DNA of 64,000 nt. It comes from Ga0077548 sp035440445. GTDB lineage: Bacteria > Pseudomonadota > Alphaproteobacteria > Rhizobiales > Xanthobacteraceae. Made by a program: the position numbers and the translations under genes. Of this stretch, positions 38,889 to 45,650 are shown piece by piece. Below the pieces are notes generated by a model that searched no databases, had not been told where the DNA came from, and saw nothing but the letters and a program-made list of their open reading frames with translations. Location: the NCBI GenBank assembly GCA_035440445.1, contig DAORMJ010000017.1, positions 1 to 64,000 on the forward strand. Direction: 5' to 3'. The stretch's first letter is position 1. Every line of letters begins with the position of its first letter.

Positions 38889-38942
38889 AAGCGTTTTCAA
38901 GCGAAGTGGAAACCGGTTCGCGTAAAGAAAACGCGTCAAAAC
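38889..38942. repeat. Rhizobial intergenic palindrome (AAGCGTTTTC...GAAAACGCG type)
   Basis: Nested arms GCGTTTTC/GAAAACGC (38891-38898, 38927-38934) and GCGAA/TTCGC, with centre GTGGAAACCGG. This sequence type is widely scattered in Bradyrhizobium and related genomes. It follows the suhB stop. Confidence 0.8.
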
Positions 38943-39039
38943 GAGAATCCGGCGCCGTCATTCCGCCGTTACCCGACTCTACATACTCGCCGTCTGTGTC
39001 ATACTTGGCACGGGGCCGTGACGAGCGAGGATTCGAGGA

Positions 39040-40041
39040 ATGGCGAAGAAAACGCGCGAGCAGGAAATACTCGAGGGCTACGGCAAGATTTCCTCGCCCC
39101 GGATATTTCTTTTCCGGATGCTGGTATTTCTTGTGCTTGCCGGACTCGTCGCCGTACTTCTCTACCGTCAGATTCTCGCGGCCTTCCTCGCCAATCCGCT
39201 CCTGAACGGAATTATTCTCGGCGTACTCCTGATCGGTATCATTCTCGCGATCCGTCAGGTCATCCGCCTCTTCCCGGAAGTGAACTGGGTCAACTCCTTC
39301 CGCCTCGCCGATCCCGGCATCACGGTGGATCGCGCTCCGGTGCTGCTCGCGCCGATGGCGGCACTCCTGCGCGACCGCATGGGCCGCATGGCGATCTCGC
39401 AGATCACGATGCGCGGGATTCTGGAATCGATCGGCACGCGCTTGGACGAGCAGCGCGACGTCGGCCGCTATCTCACAGGCCTCCTCGTCTTCCTCGGTCT
39501 GCTCGGCACCTTCTGGGGACTTCTCGAAACGGTGGGCTCGGTCGGCCGCGTAATCCAGACGTTGGATGCGACCGGAGATTCGGGCCGCATCTTCGACGAT
39601 CTGAAAACCGGTCTTGCGGCACCGCTCGGCGGCATGGGCATCGCGTTCTCGTCTTCGCTCTTCGGTCTTGCCGGATCGCTGGTGCTGGGCTTCCTCGATC
39701 TGCAGGCGAGCCAGGCACAGAACCGCTTCTATACCGATCTCGAAGACTGGCTCTCGACCACGGTTGCCGATCTCGGCGCAACCGAACTCGACACCTCGAG
39801 CGCCACCGCACCGCTTGCCGCCGCGATCAACCGGCTTGAAAAGTCACTCGAAGCCGCGGGCGGCGAACGCGGCTCCAAGGCCATGATCAATCTCGCAAGC
39901 AGCCTGCAGGAACTCGTGCAGCACATGCGCTCCGAGCAGCAGATGTTGCGCGACTGGGTGGAGGCGCAATCCGAGCGGCAGAATGAAATTCGCGATGTGC
40001 TCGATCGTCTTTCGCGCGAAACAGCGGACCGGAGCCGATAA
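39040..40041 (+). CDS. MotA/TolQ/ExbB-like proton channel subunit
   Basis: A 333-residue inner-membrane protein with four helices: ~24-42 and ~53-70 as a hairpin, then, after a ~75-residue cytoplasmic region, ~145-165 (LTGLLVFLGLLGTFWGLLE) and ~195-220 (MGIAFSSSLFGLAGSLVLGF). LGLLGTFWG matches TolQ's LFGTVWG. A charged C-terminal coil (~265-333) extends into the cytoplasm. It is followed 2 bases later by a MotB-like gene, so the pair should form a 5:2 ion-driven motor. It is not the flagellar pair as no flagellar genes are near. Confidence 0.8.
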   Translation: MAKKTREQEILEGYGKISSPRIFLFRMLVFLVLAGLVAVLLYRQILAAFLANPLLNGIILGVLLIGIILAIRQVIRLFPEVNWVNSFRLADPGITVDRAPVLLAPMAALLRDRMGRMAISQITMRGILESIGTRLDEQRDVGRYLTGLLVFLGLLGTFWGLLETVGSVGRVIQTLDATGDSGRIFDDLKTGLAAPLGGMGIAFSSSLFGLAGSLVLGFLDLQASQAQNRFYTDLEDWLSTTVADLGATELDTSSATAPLAAAINRLEKSLEAAGGERGSKAMINLASSLQELVQHMRSEQQMLRDWVEAQSERQNEIRDVLDRLSRETADRSR

Positions 40042-40043
40042 CC

Positions 40044-41057
40044 ATGGCGCTCGGCCGCGCACGCGCTGATCGAAGGGTCGATTACTGGCCGGGCTTCGTC
40101 GATGCGCTTTCGACGCTGCTGCTGGTGTTCATCTTCCTGATCTCGATCTTCACGGTCGCGCAGTTCTTCCTGAGCCGCGAAATCGCAGGCAAGCAGGATC
40201 AGGTTGCGCGGCTGCAGGTGCAGCTCAAGCAGTTCGCCGATCTCTTGTCGCTCGAACGGGCGACCGCGAGCTCGCTCGAAGACCAGCTTTCAGGCTTGCG
40301 CGCGAGCTTACGCACAGCCGAAGCCGAACGCGACAAGCTGCGCGGCGACAACACCGCGGTCGGCGACGCCAGGGGACAGATTCAATCGCTCGCGACCGAT
40401 CTGGAAGCCGAGAAAAAACTGAGCGAGCAGCAGATTTCGCAAATCTCGCTCCTGAACCAGCAACTGGCTGCCCTTCGCCGCCAGATCGGCGCGCTGGAAG
40501 CTGCGCTCGAGGCTTCCGAAAAGCGCGACAAAGAAAGCCAGACCAAGATTTCCGATCTCGGCTCGCGTCTGAACGTCGCGCTCGCGCAGCGCGTGCAGGA
40601 ATTGAGCCGCTACCGCTCCGATTTCTTCGGGCGGCTTCGCGAAGTGCTCGGCAACCGGCCGGAAATCCGCATCGTCGGCGACCGCTTCGTGTTTCAGTCC
40701 GAGGTTTTCTTCGATCCCGGCTCCGCCGAACTGAAGGAAGGTGCCACGCCCGAACTCGACAAGCTGGCGACGGCACTCCTCGAACTCATCGACAAGATTC
40801 CGAAAGACATTCCCTGGGTATTGCGCGTCGATGGTCACACCGACGTGCGGCCGATTTCGAATGCGCGCTTCCCTTCGAACTGGGAGTTGTCGGCGTCCCG
40901 CGCGATTTCGGTGGTGAAGTATCTCATCACGCGCGGCATCTCCGCGGATCGCATGGTCGCGGCAGGCTTCGGCGAATTCCAGCCGATCGATCCCGCCAAC
41001 AACGACGACGCCTATCGCCGCAACCGCCGCATCGAGTTGAAAATCACCGAGCGTTGA
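40044..41057 (+). CDS. MotB/OmpA-like peptidoglycan-binding motor subunit
   Basis: A 337-residue protein with one N-terminal helix (~20-42) carrying Asp20 in WPGFVDALSTLLLVFIFLI, in the position of the MotB proton-carrying Asp. A long coiled coil follows (~50-185, e.g. QVARLQVQLKQFADLLSLE), then an OmpA-like domain (~205-337) with FDPGSAELKEG, RVDGHTDVRPI, NWELSASRAISVVKYL and RRNRRIEL. It would anchor the partner channel to peptidoglycan. The gene ends in a convergent space with the ABC exporter. Confidence 0.83.
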   Translation: MALGRARADRRVDYWPGFVDALSTLLLVFIFLISIFTVAQFFLSREIAGKQDQVARLQVQLKQFADLLSLERATASSLEDQLSGLRASLRTAEAERDKLRGDNTAVGDARGQIQSLATDLEAEKKLSEQQISQISLLNQQLAALRRQIGALEAALEASEKRDKESQTKISDLGSRLNVALAQRVQELSRYRSDFFGRLREVLGNRPEIRIVGDRFVFQSEVFFDPGSAELKEGATPELDKLATALLELIDKIPKDIPWVLRVDGHTDVRPISNARFPSNWELSASRAISVVKYLITRGISADRMVAAGFGEFQPIDPANNDDAYRRNRRIELKITER

Positions 41058-41068
41058 TCTTGTTCACT

Positions 41069-41172
41069 GTCATTCCGGGGCGCGAGCAACGCTCGCGAAC
41101 CCGGAATCCAAAGCCACTTGCGCAAGCTGTCCTGGATTCCGGATCGCGCGCTAAAGCGCGCGTCCGGAATGA
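41069..41172. repeat. Palindromic intergenic repeat (GTCATTCCGG...CCGGAATGAC)
   Basis: Outer arms GTCATTCCGG and CCGGAATGAC enclose GGAATCC repeats and two inner hairpins, CGCGAGC/GCTCGCG (41081-41097) and a GCGCGC-rich one (41142-41162). It fills the gap between two convergent genes. It is a common repeat style in Bradyrhizobium-type genomes. Confidence 0.82.
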
Positions 41173-41193
41173 CAGGTTTAGACTGTTCGCGCT

Positions 41194-42987
41194 TTACTGA
41201 TTACCGAACTGCAGCGCCGCCAGTCGCGCGTAGAGCCCGCCGTTCGCGGAAAGCGCGGCATGCGTCCCTTCCTCGACCACAGCCCCCTTCTGCAGCACGA
41301 CGATCCGGTCCGCGCCGAGCACGGTTGCAAGCCGGTGCGCAATCACGAGCGACGTGCGCCCAGCCATGATCCGCTCGAGCGCCTGCTGCACCAACGCTTC
41401 GCTTTCCGCATCCAGTGCGGAGGTCGCTTCGTCGAGCAGCAACACAGGCGCATCGCGCAGCACCGCGCGCGCGATCGCAAGCCGCTGGCGCTGGCCGCCG
41501 GATAACGTCACGCCCCGCTCGCCGACCATGGTCGCGTAGCCTTGCGGCAGGTTGCGCACGAACTCGTCGACCAGCGCGGTCTCAGCCGCGCGCTTCACTT
41601 CTTCGTCGCTTGCACCGGGCCGGCCATAGCGGATGTTGTCCGCGATCGAGGCCGCGAAAATCGCAGGCTCCTGCGGCACCAGAGCGATGTGCTTGCGGAC
41701 CTGCGGCGGATCGGCCTTCGCGATATCGACCCCGTCGAGCAGAATGCGGCCTGACTCCGGGTCGTCGAAACGAAGCAGCAGATGAAAGATCGTGCTCTTG
41801 CCGGCACCGGAAGGACCGACGATCGCGATCCGCTCGCCGGAGGCGGCTGCGAACGTAACGTCGCGCAAGACCGGCGCGTCGCGCAGCGAGGGATAAGCGT
41901 AGCTCACGTTCTCGAACTTCACCTCGCCGCGCGGCTTCGCGGGCAACACGAGCGGTACGGCAGGAGCCTTGATCGCAGGCTCGATATGCAGGAGTTCAAC
42001 GATGCGCTCCGCAGCACCTGCCGTCTGCGAAATTTCGCCGCCGACTTCGGCAAGCGCGCCGAGCGCACCTGCGGCGAATACCGCATAGAGCACGAACTGC
42101 CCGAGCGTACCCGGCGTCATGTCGCCGGCAAGCACGCTCTGCGCCCCGGACCACAGGATCAGCACGACGGAGGCAAAGGCGAGGAAGATCGCGATTGCGG
42201 TCAGGAACGAGCGCGAGCGCGTGGCATCTTTCGCAGCGTCGAACGCCTCCTCGACCGCGGCGCTGAAACGTTGCCGCGCACTTTCCTCCGCCGTCATCGC
42301 CTGTACGGTACGCACCGCACCGATGGCCTCGACCGCAAAGGCCGTGGCATCCGCAAGCTTGTCCTGCGCGAGCCGCGCACGCCGCCGCACCGCGCGGCCG
42401 AAGCCGAACAGCGGCAGCATCACACCCGGAATCGCGATCAGCACCAGCATCGAAAGTTTCGGACTGGTGATGACCATCATCACCGCGGCACCGAGGAGCA
42501 AAAGCACATTGCGAAGCGCGATCGACGCCGTGGAGCCGACCGCAGACTTGATCTGCACCGTGTCGGCGGTCAGCCGCGAACTGATCTCGCCCGCCCGCGC
42601 GCTATCGAAAAAACCGGCATCGAGCGAAATGATGCGCGCGAAGACCGCGCTGCGCAGGTCCGCGATCACGCGCTCGCCGATGGTGGTGACGAGGTAGTAG
42701 CGAGCGGCGCTCGCCAGCGCGAGCACGGCGACCACGCCGAGGATCGCGAGAAAATACTGGTTGATGGTCCCGCTGGCATTGGCGGCGAAGCCGAGGTCGA
42801 TCATACGGCGGACGGCAAGCGGGATCGCGAGCGTCGCCAGCGCCGCGACAAAAAGCGCAGCCAGCGCCAGCAGGAAGCGGCCGGGATAGCGCAGCACGAA
42901 AGGCATCAGCGCCAGGAGAGGCCGGAACCGGCCTTTTGGGCTGTTTTCAGGCCCTTTTGGCAGGGTGGAAGGCTCGGCTTGAGTCAC
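41194..42987 (-). CDS. ABC exporter, fused permease-ATPase
   Basis: A 597-residue half-transporter with an N-terminal six-helix membrane domain (~25-310) and a C-terminal ATPase domain with Walker A GPSGAGKST, signature LSGGQRQRLAIARA and Walker B LLLDEATSALD, plus the His in IAHRLATV. It would function as a homodimer exporting lipid, peptide or drug. DAGFFDSARAGEISSRLTADT is the typical coupling region. It starts at GTG 42987 without a clear ribosome-binding site. It is often near rpmE in rhizobia, as here, where the two are divergent. Confidence 0.93.
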   Translation of the reverse strand: MTQAEPSTLPKGPENSPKGRFRPLLALMPFVLRYPGRFLLALAALFVAALATLAIPLAVRRMIDLGFAANASGTINQYFLAILGVVAVLALASAARYYLVTTIGERVIADLRSAVFARIISLDAGFFDSARAGEISSRLTADTVQIKSAVGSTASIALRNVLLLLGAAVMMVITSPKLSMLVLIAIPGVMLPLFGFGRAVRRRARLAQDKLADATAFAVEAIGAVRTVQAMTAEESARQRFSAAVEEAFDAAKDATRSRSFLTAIAIFLAFASVVLILWSGAQSVLAGDMTPGTLGQFVLYAVFAAGALGALAEVGGEISQTAGAAERIVELLHIEPAIKAPAVPLVLPAKPRGEVKFENVSYAYPSLRDAPVLRDVTFAAASGERIAIVGPSGAGKSTIFHLLLRFDDPESGRILLDGVDIAKADPPQVRKHIALVPQEPAIFAASIADNIRYGRPGASDEEVKRAAETALVDEFVRNLPQGYATMVGERGVTLSGGQRQRLAIARAVLRDAPVLLLDEATSALDAESEALVQQALERIMAGRTSLVIAHRLATVLGADRIVVLQKGAVVEEGTHAALSANGGLYARLAALQFGNQ

Positions 42988-43082
42988 AGGAAGGTCTCGG
43001 CTATATCGCCCGCCAACCAGCAGGGCTTTTCAAGAATTTCGACCGGCGCGCGCCCCGCCCGCGCTAGGCAGAGGATTTGGCG

Positions 43083-43313
43083 ATGAAAGAAGGCATTCAC
43101 CCCGACTATCACAACATCAAGGTCGTGATGACGGACGGCTCGGAATACACGACGCGCTCGACCTGGGGCAAGGAGGGCGACACCCTCAACCTCGACATCG
43201 ATCCGAAGACGCACCCGGCATGGACCGGCGGTTCGGCGCAGTTGCTCGACCGCGGCGGCCGTCTCTCGCGCTTCAAGAACCGCTTCGGCACCATCGGCGC
43301 CGCGAAGAAGTAA
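43083..43313 (+). CDS. rpmE: 50S ribosomal protein L31
   Basis: The 76-residue bL31 protein has HPDYHNIKVVMTDGSEYTTRSTW and DPKTHPAWTG near the middle. It lacks the CxxC zinc motif, so it is the zinc-independent-like alphaproteobacterial form. ATG 43083 is chosen over an in-frame TTG two codons upstream. It is followed by a bidirectional terminator. Confidence 0.95.
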   Translation: MKEGIHPDYHNIKVVMTDGSEYTTRSTWGKEGDTLNLDIDPKTHPAWTGGSAQLLDRGGRLSRFKNRFGTIGAAKK

Positions 43314-43337
43314 GCGAACACGAGCTTCCGAAATACA

Positions 43338-43367
43338 AAATCCCCGCAGGCGACTGCGGGGATTTTT
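43338..43367. terminator. Bidirectional terminator between rpmE and DUF1465
   Basis: TCCCCGCAG (43341-43349), loop GCGA, CTGCGGGGA (43354-43362), flanked by AAAA before and TTTTT after. It serves both rpmE (+) and the convergent DUF1465 gene (-). Confidence 0.9.
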
Positions 43368-43396
43368 GTTTGTGCTTCGCGCTGGAAGAAAGCGCG

Positions 43397-43918
43397 TCAG
43401 CGCTTCGTATCAAACGCCGCGCGCAACAGGCCCATCTGCGCTTCCACCGGATTGGCCGCCGCAATCTTCTCGGGAGCTTGCGGATTATAGATGAGTTGAT
43501 CGAGCCGCAGCACCTGTTCGTGCACGCTGCGCGAATTCTCGATCAGGTCCTGCAGGCGTTGGGGGAGCGACGCCATGGATTCCTCATGCGAGGATTCCCA
43601 TGTCGACAGTTTGACTTTGGTCTTTTCCGTCTTCGCCTGATCGAAGGTCAGTTCGCCCTCGTTCACCGCGCGCTGCAACAGGAGCCACGAGGCGATCTGC
43701 ATGAGCCGCGTCGTGAGCCGCATCGATTCCGTCGCATAAGCAAGGGCTGCGTGACGCGGCAACGCCTTGGCTTCGCCGCGGCCGGGTCCGTCGAGATAAG
43801 CGGCGGTCGCCTCGACCAGCGCCATGCCTTCGCGAAACAGCGAACCGAACTGCTCGCCCTGCACCATGCGCACTGCGAGTTGAACCGGACGATCTCTTTT
43901 CTCGATTGCGTCTGACAT
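43397..43918 (-). CDS. DUF1465 protein, RcdA-like (regulator of CtrA degradation)
   Basis: In Caulobacter, RcdA (DUF1465) is an adaptor that helps ClpXP destroy the cell-cycle regulator CtrA at the pole. The 173-residue protein is all helical: VQLAVRMVQGEQFGSLFREGMALVEATAAYLDG, then YATESMRLTTRLMQIASWLLLQRAV, which fits the family from memory. It starts at ATG 43918 (MSDAIEKRDRP). The region upstream contains a candidate small RNA, its terminator and a perfect CtrA box. The assignment to DUF1465 is firmer than the assignment of the Caulobacter role. Confidence 0.8.
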   Translation of the reverse strand: MSDAIEKRDRPVQLAVRMVQGEQFGSLFREGMALVEATAAYLDGPGRGEAKALPRHAALAYATESMRLTTRLMQIASWLLLQRAVNEGELTFDQAKTEKTKVKLSTWESSHEESMASLPQRLQDLIENSRSVHEQVLRLDQLIYNPQAPEKIAAANPVEAQMGLLRAAFDTKR

Positions 43919-44067
43919 CTTTTCCCCGGTGCGTCCCGGCACCGGACCCTCTTTAGCCCATCCTGCCGCACCATCGAAAGTCTGATCGTGACCGGCAGCG
44001 AGAAACTTGTTTGCAAGTTGCACGCCGCCCACACTGTCCGGCTTCGGGACAAAAAACCGGCTTCAAA

Positions 44068-44099
44068 ATAAAAAAAGAGCCGCCCAAAGGAGCGGCTCT
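44068..44099 (-). terminator. Intrinsic terminator of the candidate sRNA
   Basis: AGAGCCGC (44076-44083) pairs with GCGGCTCT (44092-44099), 8-base loop, followed by seven T on the minus strand. It could also terminate readthrough from DUF1192. Confidence 0.9.
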
Positions 44100-44172
44100 G
44101 AAGTCATTTCACAGGGAGGCGTCAAACAGAGTGGACAAGAGCCACTCGACGTCCAAAAGCTGGACACACGAA
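44068..44172 (-). ncRNA. Candidate trans-acting small RNA
   Basis: Downstream of a perfect CtrA box the minus strand encodes two hairpins and then a terminator. The first is GTCCA/TGGAC (44151-44165), the second GAGTGG/CCACTC (44129-44147). A single-stranded stretch with the anti-Shine-Dalgarno motif CCTCCC (44114-44119) follows, then a perfect 8-bp terminator AGAGCCGC/GCGGCTCT with TTTTTTT (44068-44099). This is the architecture of Hfq-type rhizobial sRNAs. No CDS ends there: DUF1192 stops 127 bases earlier. The 5' end is a guess. It is a prediction from structure, not a match to a named family. Confidence 0.5.
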
Positions 44173-44189
44173 ACAATGATCCCGAAACC

Positions 44190-44204
44190 TTAATGGGTGG
44201 TTAA
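44190..44204. promoter_or_regulatory. Perfect CtrA box upstream of candidate sRNA
   Basis: TTAA (44190-44193), seven bases, TTAA (44201-44204), the exact CtrA spacing. It lies about 20-30 bases upstream of the proposed sRNA start and 272 bases upstream of the RcdA-like gene, with a terminator in between. Confidence 0.55.
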
Positions 44205-44225
44205 AGCGTAAAATTGTAATGAATC

Positions 44226-44417
44226 TCAGCGCTTGAAGAAGGCGTCCGCGGCCGTCTTCGATGCCTCCTTGCGCGCGATGTCCGCCTTCAGCCGCGCGAT
44301 CTCCTCGAGCAATAGTGCAATGCGCTCGCGCAATTCTGCGGCGGAAATCATCGACAGGTCTGCGCCGATCTCATGCGCGATCTTTTTCTTTGGGCGATCG
44401 TCGTCTTCCGTCCGCAT
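44226..44417 (-). CDS. DUF1192-family small protein
   Basis: A 63-residue protein, MRTEDDDRPKKK then SMISAAELRERIALLLEEI, predicted as a helix-loop-helix with a Lys/Arg-rich C-terminus. It fits DUF1192, common in Alphaproteobacteria and of unknown function. CAGGAG lies 6 bases before the ATG. Divergent from the quinone oxidoreductase gene. Confidence 0.8.
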   Translation of the reverse strand: MRTEDDDRPKKKIAHEIGADLSMISAAELRERIALLLEEIARLKADIARKEASKTAADAFFKR

Positions 44418-44519
44418 AGCAGGCTCCTGTTTCGGCGCAATCTAGCGGGCCTTGCGCGCGATTGTCATGGCCGGTCGCAGGTCTTAGACCATGCTCCGAG
44501 CCATTTCTGGAGCAAGCGA

Positions 44520-45518
44520 ATGTCCCTGCCCGACAAGATGACCGTTATCGCAATGACCACGCCCGGCGATCCGGATGTGTTGCAGCCGCAGCAGCGCGAC
44601 CTGCCGAAGCCGGAGGGAACACAGATCCTCGTCCGCGTTCGTGCCGCCGGCGTGAACCGTCCCGACGTCATGCAGCGGCAGGGCAAATATCCGCCGCCGC
44701 CGGGCGCGCCGGATTTTCCGGGGCTCGAGATCGCTGGCGAAGTGGCAAGCCTCGGCGCGAAAGCGTCGCGCTGGAAGGTTGGCGACAAGGTATGCGCGCT
44801 CGTGCCGGGCGGCGGCTATGCCGAATATGCGCTGGTCGATGAAACCAACGCGCTTCCGGTTCCGAACGGATTTTCCTTCGTCGAAGCAGCAGCACTTCCC
44901 GAAACCTTCTTCACGGTCTGGCACAACGTATTCGAGCGCGGCCGCCTGCAGGCCGGCGAGACCATGCTCATTCACGGCGGCACGAGCGGCATCGGCACCA
45001 CCGCGATCATGCTGGCCAAGGCCTTCGGCGCGAAGGCGATTGCGACCGCGGGCTCGAAAGACAAGACCGACGCCTGTCTCAAGCTCGGCGCGGATTTCGC
45101 GATCGACTACAAGACGCAGGACTTCGTGGCGCTGACCAAGGAGCACACCGGCGGCAAGGGCGCGGACCTGATCGTGGACATGGTCGGCGGCGACTATGTC
45201 GATCGCAATCTCGATGCCGCGGCGGTCGAAGGCCGCATCGTGCAGATCGCGACCCAGCGCGGCTTCAAGGTCGAGATGAACATCCTCAAGATCATGGGCA
45301 AGCGCCTGACCTTCACCGGCTCGACGCTGCGGCCGCGGCCGGTCTCCGACAAGGCCGCGATCGCGGAAGCGCTCCGCGCCAAGGTCTGGCCGCTCCTCGA
45401 CCAGGGCAAGATCAAGCCGGTGATCGATTCGACCTTCCCGCTTGCCGAGGCCAACAAGGCCCACGCGCGGATGGAGGCGAGCACCCACGTCGGTAAAATC
45501 GTGCTGACGGTCGGCTAG
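44520..45518 (+). CDS. NAD(P)H:quinone oxidoreductase, PIG3/zeta-crystallin type MDR
   Basis: A 332-residue medium-chain reductase lacking the zinc ligands. It has VRAAGVNRPDVMQRQGKYPPPPG near 48, PGLEIAGEVASLG, and the NADPH loop MLIHGGTSGIGTTAIMLAKAFGA near 145. The family one-electron- or two-electron-reduces quinones; the true substrate is unknown. ATG 44520 with GGAG 9 bases before it is favoured over further upstream in-frame starts. It is divergent from DUF1192. Confidence 0.9.
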   Translation: MSLPDKMTVIAMTTPGDPDVLQPQQRDLPKPEGTQILVRVRAAGVNRPDVMQRQGKYPPPPGAPDFPGLEIAGEVASLGAKASRWKVGDKVCALVPGGGYAEYALVDETNALPVPNGFSFVEAAALPETFFTVWHNVFERGRLQAGETMLIHGGTSGIGTTAIMLAKAFGAKAIATAGSKDKTDACLKLGADFAIDYKTQDFVALTKEHTGGKGADLIVDMVGGDYVDRNLDAAAVEGRIVQIATQRGFKVEMNILKIMGKRLTFTGSTLRPRPVSDKAAIAEALRAKVWPLLDQGKIKPVIDSTFPLAEANKAHARMEASTHVGKIVLTVG

Positions 45519-45650
45519 GCCGCAGGGCACGCCTCGCGGCGGGGCAATTAACCTCGATTTTTCCTTGCCTTGCGGCCGCCGCAAGCGGCGGGTACTGCTT
45601 ACCGCTGGCCGGGAGGGGGTTTCCGGGCCGCGCCCGGAGGGTACCGAATT

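Noticed and set aside
39040..41057. Zorya anti-phage system
   Set aside because: MotAB-like proteins are there but the helicase/nuclease partners are missing; neighbours are housekeeping genes.
44129..44193. Short plus-strand frame beginning VDKSHSTSKSW, antisense to the sRNA candidate
   Set aside because: GGGAGG sits upstream at the right distance, but the frame is only about 20 codons and the strong terminator polarity is on the other strand.
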